64,000 nt of DNA from positions 1,922,001-1,986,000 of the forward strand of contig NC_045145.1 in NCBI RefSeq assembly GCF_008831285.2, read 5' to 3'. Position 1 is the stretch's first letter, and each line of letters opens with the position of its first letter. The position numbers and the translations under genes are program-made. Of this stretch, positions 49,214 through 61,600 are shown one piece after another. The DNA is from Nymphaea colorata. Lineage: Eukaryota > Streptophyta > Magnoliopsida > Nymphaeales > Nymphaeaceae. The notes under the pieces are model-generated. The model did no database searches, was not told the DNA's origin, and saw nothing but the letters and a program-made list of their open reading frames with translations.

Positions 49214-49707
49214 TGTTGGAGTTTTGAAGTAATAGTAGCCTTCAAATGCACGTGCTCAAGCATAAAAATAAATATATAAGACTTATACTGGTTCCTACCA
49301 TAGTTGACAAAGAGAAGAATGAAGACGAATGACCTCCTCAGCCAACGACCATGGTCGATGAGCACGAACTCAGAATACCAAAGGTGAGTAGGGATAGATC
49401 CTCATAAATTTTCCACCTCTATTAAACCACTCTTACATCATGTGGTATTCAGCAGAGAGTTTGCAGCACTAGAATCGGACGATCGAGGTAGAGCTGAAAC
49501 AATAAGAGAATGCCATGGAAGCACTGATAATAAGTGAAATAGATCAACCGTGGTTCGGACACGGAGTTCATTCTGATTCCGTGGTTGGGACACAGAACGC
49601 TTCCCTCCCGCGGTTCGGACACGTTACAGATTGGTCCAATGACGTATATATGAAGTCTGCTGGTGTGTTCAATCATATTTGTAGATGATTTTGCGGCTAT
49701 AACAACA
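49214..49707 (-). repeat. Copia LTR (5' LTR), 494 bp
   Basis: The minus strand begins TGTTGTTATAG at 49707 and ends CCAACA at 49214, so the ends are TGTTG...CAACA. Immediately inside, attggtattaaagac (49199-49213) is a decayed tRNA-Met-type PBS. Inside the LTR a unit like cgtggttcggacac occurs three times at about 30-bp spacing (49550-49625). No matching 3' LTR is seen near 46980. Confidence 0.65.
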
Positions 49708-51393
49708 TATTCTTGTATTAAAGTACAAGGTTTATCACATTTTTTTCAATAAAAATATGGTCACTTTTCAATAGGAAGTATCTGAAAAATCACCAAAAGC
49801 AATTCGAAGCAAGGCTTTGTCGTCCAAAATTCAAGCTTTCCTTACGGTACTGTAAAAGCAAGAACATAGTAACATACTGTCTTGATCAAATTGTTGTTTT
49901 GACACAAGCACACAATGTCGACTTCAAAAACACCCAATCTCGATGTGATAATGAAACAGGCGGGGATAACAACATAGACTTATTCTAGAAATCAACCGCC
50001 AGGTAATGTAACAAAATCAAGAAGTAAAATGCAATAATGGCACACACATTATGTCAAGATAAAAATGGGCACCTGGCTTGGCCAGGCTCGACAATTTTTA
50101 ATTAATTTTAAATAAATAAATGCATATATATAATATTTTTCTTATATATTTTTTTGAATAAAATTTGACTGGGCCAGGACAAGCCCCACTTTTGTCATTT
50201 TGATGCTACAATTTAGTACTAAGCAATGATTGAAAATAAGAAGACCAAAATTAATGATTATGGGTGCATCTAAGAGGAACACACCTGTCCTAACTAAAAA
50301 AATTACAAAATAGAAAAAATATATGTATACATCTGAGATGAAAATTACTTCATTCTAAATAGTGCAATTCTTGTTTTATATTATCATTTTCCAATTACTT
50401 TTAATATTCATTCCTTTTCAATTCTCATGGAGATTGACCAATTCGGTACCATTTTTTTGGCAAAGTATTTTAATTGGCTCTTAAGTTGACCGGCCAACAA
50501 AATAGTTTTTGGATTAACACTTGTGAAACAGTGTTTGAAATGCGATGGTCTGAAATTAAGTGGATTCTCTCCAAGAAAAGCTCATGATTTGGGTTAGTAA
50601 TATTACTTGATAAGCTGATAAATATGGACCAAGAACCAAAGAGGCACTTTTGTTTAACAAGAAAGTGTTAAGAGAGAAGGTTGGGGATGCAAATCAACCA
50701 CCACTAAAATACCAAACTGATCAAAGACCGGGAAGTCGTCTTGTCGATGGCGAACTTGGTCGTTCCAACTCAACGCATGGTCGATCAGTAGAGCAAGTAC
50801 GACTCCGGCTGATGGGAGGAGCAGCTGGTCATGGTGCCCACCAGATGGGGCGGGGAGGAGAGGTCCGAGAAGAAGAGCAGCTAGGAAAGGGCAGGGGAGT
50901 AAGTGGGAACTGATGTTGTGAATGTGAAGTGACCAGAGTCCCTCATATGTGAAAAGGAAAACCCTCATAAGATGCCTTGAACAATGGTTTTTTCTTTGGC
51001 CAGGCAAAGGTGTATCTATTTGTTGTTGGGATGTTGTATCAAGACGTAGATGTGGTAAAAATTGTGATCTTGATTTCATAATAGAAACAAGAAAGTAACA
51101 ATCTCATTAGAATTCCAAATGGTTTTCGCATACTCAACAAGTGCAGGGAGGGATCAACCATTTCAAGATAGAAGTTAACCTTTCAACTACAAAGAGAACT
51201 GGGCCTATTGTGATATTAGATGGTCCTGACTGATGTGAGTCATGGTAGGATCAAAAGTCGTTATGTGCATAACAGTTGAAAAAACATTATAGTTATATTT
51301 TGCCAAAACAGTAAACACCCACTTGCAATGCCATCATAAAATGGTATTGCTCACACATTCGTTGAAAATGATGACAACAAAAACAAAGTGTCC
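49708..51393. other. AT-rich DNA with one GC-rich patch, no recognised gene
   Basis: 50650-51079 is open on both strands over its GC-rich part. The plus frame is rich in Gly, Arg and Glu and the minus frame in Leu and His. Neither shows a domain, and double-strand openness suggests composition and not coding. The rest shows nothing. Confidence 0.4.
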
Positions 51394-52018
51394 GCATCAT
51401 AAGCTATTAGAAAATAAATCAGTTGCCACATGAGCACATTGTGTTTGTTTAAACACTGGTGACCAAGTATTTGCATTTAACATACCATAACCATAAAGGA
51501 CAGTTTACCCATGACTGCAGCTCAATATTCAATTATTTGCCACAGTTGTACGATTGAAAAACGTTTGATAGTAAAGTAATAACTCAAATATCAAAACTGA
51601 AATCAGAACCAGCATTTCAGCAAATACATTTAAGTAGCTTACCTATCCACTGAAAAATCCATATTCTTCAAGTCTCAAAGAGAATTAATTCTATTTCATA
51701 ACAAATAAATGTCCGAAACACCCTTTTTTACCCTAAGGAAAACCAAAAAGAGGGTTAGCAATTAGACAAATTTTATAAAGTTCATTAAATGCCAAGGAAA
51801 ACCCACAGATGCCATACAAATTCTTGAAAAAACTTCAATTATGACAAGAACTAAAGGAAAATAAACATAGAGAAGGCTTACATTGAGTAAGATGGAGAGC
51901 AAGATTGCTCTTCTTGACTCCTTAAGTATTTCCTGGGTTTCTGCCTTCATCTATCTAAAAAGGTTGCTTTCTTGCCATTTTGGAATTGTCACATTCTTGC
52001 CCACTAAGTTATTTGTAA
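51394..52018. repeat. Direct duplication, left copy (about 620 bp)
   Basis: Aligns with 53876-54516 at an offset of about 2.48 kb with roughly 80 percent identity. Shared landmarks are cataagct, taccataaccataaa, gcagctcaatattcaa, aataactcaaatatcaaaac, gccaaggaaaa and gcaagattgctcttcttgac. On the minus strand 51880-51950 could be an exon (MKAETQEILKESRR, then a gtaagc donor), and tggataggtaagc near 51645 could be another donor. This suggests a gene fragment on the minus strand that I do not recognise. Confidence 0.75.
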
Positions 52019-53535
52019 AGTGAGATAAGGCACTAAATAATCACCAAGGTGAGCTGGGAGAAATTTCAGAGAGAGAGAGAGAGCAGAAAGTTGCAGATAT
52101 TCACTGCCAGCCCTAAGAAGATTGTCAAACAAAATGGTCAAAGGAACAGATCACAAGACATGACGTTATCAAGAACGAATGGTCCTCTCCTGAACAAACA
52201 TATTGAACTAGATATTGAGTGATCAATCCATGGAAGATGGCACAAACAACTCACAAAGCTATAACAAAAACAGACAACATCAATGAATTCAAGAGTGTGA
52301 ATCCAAAGGAGAATTTGAAAATTCTGATGAATCACACACTAAACGATCTTCCAGCAACTCTATCACTGAAACCAAAAATCCAACCAGAAATCCCAGAGTT
52401 ACACACCAAAACTGACGAAGTTGGAAAAATTTTTTCATGTCTAACAAATTAGAACGAGAAGGAACAAAACAATCATGAATACATCCAATCCATGGGCATA
52501 CTGAATGGTCTTCCACAAATCCAGTCACCTGAAGCCCAACGGACCTAGAAATCCCAAACATTCTTCAACAGAGTTTCTTGAAGAAAGATCAAGCAAGAAA
52601 CAACTACTAGGCTTATCAACTAAATCAGTCGATTGAGAATGAAGGACACCGAAAAGGAAGAGCAAGAAACAAATAAATTCATACACATCAAATACGATCA
52701 GTACGTAAGTTTCAATCAATCTCAGGCTCTCAAAATAATTTTAAAAACAAGACCGACAAAAAAAATTACTAATCGGCAAGGCCGCTTGTGTCAGCTGGCC
52801 TGGGTTCCGGGTACCCTGGGGCGGCTCGGCCCGCCGCTCAGGTCTACGTGTCAGTGCCCTGATGCTCTCTCTCTTCCCGGCTTCTTGCTTTTGGCAGGAA
52901 ATTTTTGAGAGAACGTTAGCATTTGGCAGGGTTATTATAGAAAATTTTCACGTCGTCCTTGATAACTTGCTGTAATTTTGAAAAGTGCCTTCACATTTTC
53001 AATTTCTTAATAGAAACCCTTCTTTTTCCCACCGACTGGTTAATAGGTATTTGCTTTATTTTAAAAATTTATCGTTATATTTTGTCAAAACTCTTCTATA
53101 TCGCAAAAATATGGCCATTTATTTAGTGAGTAAAATAAGCACTCGAAGTCTGGAATTTCCAATTTTACAAGATAAAGAAATCACCAACGTCCAATGCAAT
53201 AGATCAACATTTATAAGAATAAAAAATATGTAGCCTTCTCAAGTTATAAATTAATTTATACAACTAAACACTCAAAATTTTCTTAAAACATCTCAAACAC
53301 ATCTATGTGGCTGCTTTTAGACAAAAAACCAAATGAATGAAAACCATGAGCAGGCCGCTCTCCACTGATTCTCATAAGTCATTCTTATTGGTATACCATC
53401 CTTTTTCTCTCTTTGTTTAATTTTGATATCGAAAGAAGGATGCTGACATGAAAGATGAATACAATCAAATTTTCATATTAAAAGAACTCGAGATTCATTC
53501 TCTTTTTTCCTCTCTGCTTTTTCCATATATACATG

Positions 53536-53570
<35 letters not shown>
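52019..53570. other. Unassigned DNA with CT/GA runs
   Basis: It contains a GA run at 52068-52082 and at 53541-53569 a (TA)n/(GA)n microsatellite. Several short open frames (52219-52452, 52289-52561 and 52633-52908) show no domain. A CT-rich leader next to the exon-like stretch at 51880-51950 would fit a minus-strand 5' untranslated region, but this is inference. Confidence 0.4.
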
Positions 53571-53573
53571 TGA

Positions 53574-53830
53574 AAATGGTACGTACTTGACCATTTGATT
53601 TTTCCAGGATAAAAGTTTGAGAGAAATTCAAAGAGAGAAAAAGGTGATGTTTTAGTCTTTGGCCATTAAAAAAAATGGAAAATAGCCTGATATCTTGAGA
53701 AAAAAATGAAAAAAAGGCTGATTTAGAAAGAGAGAAATTGGTAGGCACGTGACCATTTGATTTTCCAAGAGAAAAGTGAGAGAGAAAGTCAAAGAGAAAA
53801 GAAGAGGTGATATTTTAGTCTTTCACCGTT
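53574..53830. repeat. Diverged tandem duplication, period about 162 bp
   Basis: The unit beginning aaatggtacgtacttgacca (53574) recurs at 53736 as aaattggtaggcacgtgacc. Both continue through tttgatttt, a purine-rich run and ttttagtctttg or ttttagtctttc. A spacer rich in aaaaaatg lies between them. Confidence 0.7.
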
Positions 53831-53875
53831 GAAAGCACAATCGCTTAAACAGTCAACAACCACTTGAAACAGTCT

Positions 53876-54516
53876 GCATCATAAGCTGCTTGCTAATAAA
53901 TCAGTTTCACATGAGAATATTATCGGTGATTAAACACTGATGACTAAGTATTTTTTACTTTTAATATACCATAACCATAAAATATAATCTTCCCATGGTT
54001 GCAGCTCAATATTCAAGTGTTTGGCACAGCTGTACAATGGACAAACTTTTTATACAAAAAAGAAATAACTCAAATATCAAAACTGAAATCGTCTTTCAGG
54101 AAACTACACTTGACAAACACATTTAAGTAGCTTATCTTTCCACTGAAAACTCTTAATTCTTCAAGTTGCAACAGGAATTAATTCCATTTCCTAACAAACA
54201 AATGGAACTCTCCAGGACATGCCTTTTTACCCTAGGAAAACCCAACAAGAGGGTATGAAATGAGACCAATTTTCCTGTGTTCATAAATATGCCAAGGAAA
54301 ATCCATAGATGCCACACGAATTCTTGAAAAAGTTCATCAATTAAGACATGGACTAAAGCAGAATAAAAATAGACGTGTTACCCAAGAGGGAGACAGAGAA
54401 CAAGATTGCTCTTCTTGACTCCTTATGTAGTTCGCAGGATTCTGCTTTCTGATCTTTGAAAATGCTGCATTCTGCTGCTCTAACATTGTCAAGTACTTTG
54501 GCATAAAGTTAATTGT
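53876..54516. repeat. Direct duplication, right copy
   Basis: Partner of 51394-52018. Here the exon-like start has decayed: the ATG is lost and a stop follows within the matching frame. The homology stops at ttgtaag near 54516, exactly where the copia LTR begins, so the LTR inserted into, or recombined at, the end of this copy. Confidence 0.75.
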
Positions 54517-54521
54517 AAGTC

Positions 54522-55019
54522 TGTAAAAGAGAAAGAAGGATGAAGATGATGAACAAAAGAAATTAATGTGGTTCGAAAGAAAAATTGCTACTCCACAACT
54601 CAGTCATCAATTTCATGATAATCTGGTTCCCTTACACAGTATTTATACATTGCTATGTCTGATTCGAATTTGAATCAGTTTCCATGGGCGTACAATCTGT
54701 TTGCTTGAATTTCTCCTTTGGTTTTGAATAGGAGAAACTGACATTCTCCCGAAATCTTTAATCATTGCGAAGAGGTGTTTTTGTTGCTTGTCCGATTGGC
54801 TTTGCTTCCATATTTATTGCTCTTAATTTGCTGGAATTCTGATTTATTGCTGAAGCCTTATCAAGATGTGTTTTAGTTTCTTGACTCTCATGGCTGATTT
54901 GATTTTCGGCCATATTAGTTACGCCGGATTTCCTGCAGTTATGATCCACGACTGATCTCCTGGAGTTATGAACCGTTGAAGACACACCTGATTTTCTGGA
55001 GTGAGCTGGTGCGTTATCA
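54522..55019 (-). repeat. Copia LTR (3' LTR), about 0.5 kb
   Basis: The minus strand begins TGATAACG at 55019, directly after a polypurine tract (gaggggg, plus-strand 55020-55027), and ends near 54514-54522 at cttttaca or cttaca. A TATA box (tataaata on the minus strand, 54640-54647) lies in the middle, as expected for an LTR promoter. Confidence 0.65.
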
Positions 55020-56042
55020 TCCCCCCTCAACTGAAGGGAAGGTTGCATACGTAAGCCAAGATGCTGAATTGTTGCTGAGACAATGGTTTGGTAAAAAGAT
55101 CTGCAAGCTGACCTTCGGTTGTGACGGATTGAGTATCATATTTCCCAGTGCAACTTGTTCACGAACAAAATGATAATCGAGTTCCAAAATGTTTCATACG
55201 TGAATGAAAGACTGTTTTGATAGTGGTATGTAGTGCCAAAATGTTGTCACTCAGTAGAATTGGAGCTTTGGAGAGGTAGATGCTGAGGTCTTGTAAATTA
55301 AAGGTAAGCCATTTAATTTCAGCAGCAGCTCTGGTGATGGCCTGGTATGCAGCTTCACAGGATGAGTGAGCAACAGTCGGTTGTTTCTTAGAGCTTCAGG
55401 ATATACAATTTGGACCAAGAAATGTGCAGTTTCCTGAAGTCGATTGGCATGTATCTGGACAGCCCACCCAGTCTGCATCAGAGTACGCTCGGAGAGTCAA
55501 ATCTTGGGATTTATAGAACTGGATTCCATATTGAGATGTGCCTCGAACATATCATATAATGCGTTTCAAGATTCGAAAATGCTTCATCGTTGGGGCATGC
55601 ATGAATTGACATGCAAAATTTACTGCATAGGAGAGATCTGGCTGTGTAAGGGTCAAGTATTGAAGTGCACCTGCAAGACTTCAATATGCGGTAGCATTGG
55701 AATAAGGAGCATCAATTTCCTTAGGAGATTTGGAACCAAGAGTAATGGTGCGCTCACAATTTTACATTGCTGCATTTGTGCTATAGAAATAATGTCTTGG
55801 GCATATCTAGACTGATGCATAAACAAGCCATTGGAAGTCCTTGCAACTTGAATTCCCAAGAAGTACTTCAGATCACCCAGATCATTCATAGCAAATGGTT
55901 GTCTGATGGTGACGAGCAATGACATTATAAAAGAATGTGAATTTCCTTTAAGAATGATATCATCAACATATAGTAATAGAATAGTGGTAGATTTTAGCCC
56001 ATGATGCACTCCAGTGGATCCGGTAGAATTTGGTGGCTGCAT
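55020..56042 (-). pseudogene. Ty1/copia reverse transcriptase and RNase H fragment
   Basis: On the minus strand the frame 56042-55653 contains LLLYVDDIIL (about 55950-55980), the RT catalytic motif, followed by AMNDLGDLKYFLGIQ. Downstream, in other frames, come an AYSDADW RNase H start (about 55480), SSCEAAYQAI, and TEGQLADLFTKPLS near 55100, the usual end of copia pol. A TGA replaces a Trp in the SWSSKKQ-like motif, and a single-base insertion near 55190 breaks the frame. The 5' part of pol, gag and the 5' LTR are missing: at about 56042 the sequence switches to the gypsy-like mosaic. Confidence 0.85.
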
Positions 56043-56269
56043 ATGCTGAAATCTAAAATGTTTCTCTTTCCCTTACTTGACCTGAATTGATGTGGTTTGT
56101 AAAGCTTCGGGCTAGTCGTCCTCTTTGGCCAGCTCAGCAGTCTTGGCCCATCTATTCGTCTCACACTGGTTGCCCCCATACCTTGGTATGAGGTGGTTCT
56201 CTCAAAACTCAAGGCATTCATGATGGGGCCATTGGTTCCCAAGTCGTACATGGTCACCCTTTCACCCCC
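56043..56269 (-). other. Unassigned segment between copia fragment and inverted arm
   Basis: The minus-strand open frame continues through this part (GPIMNALSFERTTS) without a domain I can name. It is not present next to the left arm, which diverges at 46371. Confidence 0.4.
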
Positions 56270-58693
56270 CTCCTCAAGGATCCTACTTATTCTTTTAAGG
56301 AGGTCAGAGGAATCCTTGCTAAGTCGCTTTAGCCGAGGGCTGTCAAGTGTCAAGTTCAACGCCTGGTCCCCATCCAACTAAAATAAATAGGCTTGCATGG
56401 AGCTGTCGACCCTGCACCATGTTTTCCCAATGTTTGTAGCCTGCGCAGAAGGGCCCTCCTATGTTGACCCCCATTCGAGCACCCTGGTGACTCAAGATGG
56501 TTTGAGCAGACCTGCCCTCAACAAGCCAAACTGCTCCAGCAGTGCCGACATATCCTTTTACATTCACCGCAATTGCTGGGGTCTCCTTGGCAGGCGTTGT
56601 CCTCACAGTCGGGCACAAAACGGAGATAGAGAGAGTGGGCTGCCCGCAGTTTGCCTTTAACAGGGCTGGTGGTGCGACGGAAGAGGTAGCAATCACACCA
56701 ATGCCCTTCTCCTTTGGCAGCTCCAGAAGTGCCACTGGTACGGCTTCTTCTAGCAGGTCGTCGGCTGCTTACACTCATGTAGTCCCCCCATTTGGCTCCG
56801 CACGTGAAGCACTGGCCATGCTTGAAACGTACTCGCCTTTCCTTAGAAGACAAGTGTTGTAATGACTGGTTGAGGGCATTCCTTGGGTCCACTGGTGGTG
56901 GAATGCCGTCCTCGGTTGGTATGCAGTCGCTAGCCCTGGCTAGCATGGGCAACATCAACTGCATTTTTTGCTTGAAGAGACCAACCTAGGTTCTCTTTTC
57001 TCATTCCAGCTCGAAAGTCAGGGTAGTGTCCTGCCAGGCGTGAGTCTAGTTCTCCTCCTTTGTCCTGGCACCTTCATGCTTTGAGCGTGTGTCAGTTCTC
57101 CCAGTGGCACATGTAGAACTTGGAATACAAACCTGCTGCTCTCATGCATCTGATTCGTGAAATTTGATAACAGAGATGATAGCTGAAAAATGACTTTCTA
57201 GAGGTGACTACATAAACAAGAAGAAACATAAATATACAGCTGATTGCATACTTATCAAGCTTTGCATCTTTCGGCACAAGTCCTAGATCTGCTTGCACTA
57301 CACTTTCCTTTCCATAGCACAGTCTTTCAGAACATGATTTTGTCTAATGATAAAAAGAGAAAAAGGAATAGAAACAACAAACATATATCAAATGCTCTTG
57401 AGATATTTAAACAACAAAAGTCACACTCATTCAGAAGAAACATCAACGAGCTCACCTGCTTTAAGGTCCTGGCACCTTAAGAAAGGCTTCGAAAAGATTT
57501 TGAAGCAGGACACAAGAAAAGAGTTCAATAAAATAGAATAAAAGAAGACAGAAGAATTAAGAAACGGTCAACGAGGAACAAAAGTTGTTGTCAATAAAAG
57601 AAGTGATGCTAAAATTCATTCCTAAATCTAATCAGTCAGCAAAAGATTCAAACGATTAGCTGAAACAAAAATAGGAATCATTTGCAAATTAGAGAAAGTT
57701 AAAATTGTATTGTTTATGATAAAAAGTTAAAAGGGAAAAAATAAAAAATTCAAAATATTGAAAATAATTAAAAATAAAAAGGACATGTGATCTATATTGA
57801 TTCAGAGAGGGTTGATTTGGATCCATGGATTTCAGTACCATGAAATAAAGTATAATTCCAGCCAGGGTCATTCTTGAATGGCTCAAAATCATGTCAAATT
57901 GCTGAATAAATGTGATAACAGCAATAATAGTAGCAATATTTATTAATAAAAAAAACCACTTAAATCAAACAAAGCCAACTTGTTCTTAGCTCACTAACAA
58001 ATCACAGTATTATCATGTCAGGAGGCATTGTGATCACCACTGATTAATTTAACATTACAAACAGCACCAATATATGGCTAGAACGCTGGATGCACATCAT
58101 GTACTTAATAGGCAGCCAAGTTGGAGAAGAGAAATACCAAGTAAGAAGAAGATTATCGTAAGTTAATGTGGGAAGTACACAGTAACATAATGGAGAATGT
58201 AGACAAGAAGGAAATGAACTTCAAATTTACATGAATCGCTGAACATGTCCGGCTTGCAAGATACACCCAGAATGATTTCATTTGAAAGCAGAGACTAGAG
58301 AGTAAATAAGTAATTAGTTTGGGAAAAAAAGAAATTAACATAACACCAGAAGAAAAAATAGTCCTTTATGACCAACTTAAGCATAAAATGCTTATTCATG
58401 TGCATATATTTCTAATAGAAGCACTAAATTAGCTTGTGCTAGAGAAATGCAAAATGAGAAACTAATTGATGAACATATTAACAATTAAAATCATCAACCT
58501 CTGAGCTGCATTGTCTGTCTCTTCATTATCTATGCATTTTAGCTCGTTTTCATCAAACCCTGTGCCCAAGCAGGAAGTCTCAGGCGCTGTATACAAATCG
58601 GTGCCAAAGTCATCAAAGTTATCCCTATCAACATTCTGCAATTATCATAAGACAAAAATTAGTCATGGACTAGCACCATCAATCTTCTTTGTT
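56270..58693 (-). repeat. Right arm of the inverted duplication
   Basis: Reverse complement of 44083-46371. It carries the gypsy gag/protease fragment (56480-56964) and the exon candidates. Differences from the left arm are a missing piece of about 285 bp after about 57110, an extra piece of about 460 bp (57435-57900), scattered substitutions and a lost acceptor at exon B. The arm ends at 58693, where satellite begins with no spacer (ttctttgttt, then aagtgatttacttg). Confidence 0.85.
56480..56964 (-). pseudogene. Ty3/gypsy gag zinc knuckle and protease fragment (right copy)
   Basis: Inverted copy of 45678-46160. The minus strand holds ASDCIPTEDGIPPPV, CFTCGAKWG with a frameshift inside the knuckle, then in another frame LPKEKGIGVIATSS and VNVKGYVGTAGAVWL, followed by VEGRSAQ where the protease D-S/T-G would be. 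Both copies lack the active-site motif, so the loss probably predates the duplication. Confidence 0.65.
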
Positions 58694-61600
58694 TAAGTGA
58701 TTTACTTGTTGTATTTTAGTTAATATAATATGTTTCGCTGGTTATTACATCTATAATGAATGATTTAAATGGTTGAAACTAAAAGTTTATATGAAAAAAA
58801 TTGAGATTCATGTCGTTCGTTTGATCGCTTATCATTACCTTAATGCGTTTCACTTGTTATTACATGTACAATGATTGATTTTGTTGATTGAAATCACAAG
58901 TTCAAATGGATGCAAATGAGATCTATGCATTACTTTGATCTCTTGTAGATAATCCAATGAGTTGAACTTGTAGTTACATCAATAGTAGGGATCCAATGAA
59001 TTGAAATTACAAATTTGTATCAATACGAGTGGGATTTAAGCGATTCATCTAAGCACGCATATTTCATTGAATGTGATTAACTTGTTGCTACATCCACGTT
59101 GAATGATTTAGTGGATTTAAATCACAAGTTTGCATGAAAATGAATGAAATTGAAGTGGTTCATTTGATCTTTTATGGTTAATCTATTGTGTTTTACTTGT
59201 TATGATATGTATAAGGAATGATTTAAGTAATTGAAATCACCAATTCATATGGACATAAATCTGATGTATATTGTGAATGATCCAAGGGATTGAATTCACA
59301 AGTACGCATCAGTAGAGGTGGGATTTAAGTGATTCATTCGATCACACATATTTAATTGAATATGCATAACTTGATCAAATGAATCGCTTACATCCCACTC
59401 GTATTTAGACGAACTTGTGCTCTAAATCCCTTAGAAAGTTCACTATAAATGTAACAACAACAGCAAGGATCTAAGGAAATGAAATCACATGTTTGTATCA
59501 ATACGGGTGAAACTACAAGGGATCAAACTATAGCATAAACCCCATTTGTATCTATATGAACTTGTGATTTAAATCATTTAAGTTAGTCATTATAGATGTA
59601 ATAACAAGTGAAACGCATTAGATACACTATAAGCGCGCAAATGAACGACTTGAATCTTATTTGTTTTCATACAAACTTGAGATTTCAATCCACTAAATCA
59701 ATCAATATAGATGCAACAACAAGTTAAGTACATTCAATCAAATATGTGTGATCAAATGAATCACTTAAATACCACTCGTACTGATACGAACTTGTGATTT
59801 CAATACCTTAGGTCATTCACTATAAATATAACAAGTTAAACTCATTGAATTAAGTAAAATGGATCAAACAAAAGCATAGATCCCACTTGTATCCATAAGA
59901 ACTTGTGATTTCAATCATTTAAACCGTTCATTATACATGTAATAACAAGTGAAACAGATTAGATTAAATATATGGGAGCAAATTAACCACTTCAATCTTG
60001 TTCATTCTCACACAAACTTGTGATTTCGATCAAATGAATCATTCAAAATGGATGTATTAATAAGTTAAAAACATTCAATTAAATATGTGTGATCAAATGA
60101 CTCACTTAAATTCGACTAATGTCTATACAAACAACTGATTTCAATCGCTTATATCGCGTACTATAGATGTAACGACAGATTGAATTCTTTCGATTAACTA
60201 TTAGGGATGAAACTAATGCATAGATCCCATTTTTAACTATATGAACTTGTGTAATTTCAATCATTTAAACGTTCTTTATAAAAGTAATAAACGGTGAAAC
60301 ACATTAGGGATCAATTGAATGACTTCAATAAAAAACTAATGCGTGAATGTGCTTAAACATGCATGTTGAATGATTTAGTGGATTGAAATCACAAGCTTAA
60401 ATGACCATAAATGACATTTAAGTGATTTACTTGTTGTATTTTAGTTAATATAATATGTTTCGCTAGTTTTTACATCTATAATGAATGATTTAAATGGTTG
60501 AAACTAAAAGTTTATATGAAAAAAATTGAGATTCAAGTCGTTCGTTTCATCGCTTATCATTACCTTAATGCGTTTACTTGTTATTACATGTACAATGATT
60601 GATTTTGTTGATTGAAATCACAAGTTCAAATGGATGCAAATGAGATCTATGCATTACTTTGATCTCTTGTAGATAATCCAATGAGTTGAACTTGTAGTTA
60701 CATCAATAGTAGGGATCCAATGAATTGAAATTACAAGTTTGTATCAATACGAGTGAGATTTAAGCGATTCATCTAGGCACACATATTTCATTGAATGTGA
60801 TTAACTTGTTGCTACATCCACGTTGAATGATTTAGTGGATTTAAATCACAAGTTTGCATGAAAATGAATGAAATTGAAGTGGTTCATTTGATCTTTTATG
60901 GTTAATCTATTGTGTTTTACTTGTTATGATATGTATAAGGAATGATTTAAGTAATTGAAATCACCAATTCATATGGACATAAATCTGATGTATATTGTGA
61001 TTGATCCAAGGGATTGAATTCACAAGTACACATCAGTAGAGGTGGGATTTAAGTGATTCATTCGATCACACATATTTAATTGAATATGCATAACTTGATC
61101 AAATGAATCGCTTACATCGCACTCGTATTTAGATGAACTTTTGCTTTAAATCCCTTAGAAAGTTCACTATAAATGTAACAACAATAGCAAGGATCTAAGG
61201 GAATGAAATCACATGTTTGTATCAATACGGGTGAAACTACAAGGGATCAAACTATAGCATAAACCCCATTTGTATCTATATGAACTTGTGATTTAAATCA
61301 TTTAAGTTAGTCATTATAGATGTAATAACAAGTGAAACGCATTAGATACACTATAAGCGCGCAAATGAACGACTTCAATCTTATTTGTTTTCATACAAAC
61401 TTGAGATTTCAATCCACTAAATCATTCAATATAGATGCAACAACAAGTTAAGTACATTCCATCAAATATGTGTGATCAAATGAATTACTTAAATACCACT
61501 CGTACTGATACGAACTTGTGATTTCAATACTTTAGGTCATTCACTATAAATATAACAAGTTAAACTCATTGAATTAAGTAAAAGGGATCAAACAAAAGCA

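Noticed and set aside
50654-51079. 141-aa minus frame and 87-aa plus frame
   Set aside because: Both strands are open in the same GC-rich patch, with no domain and no splice support.
55251-55478. 75-aa minus frame inside the copia fragment
   Set aside because: The RNase H motifs lie in a neighbouring frame, so this is a shadow.
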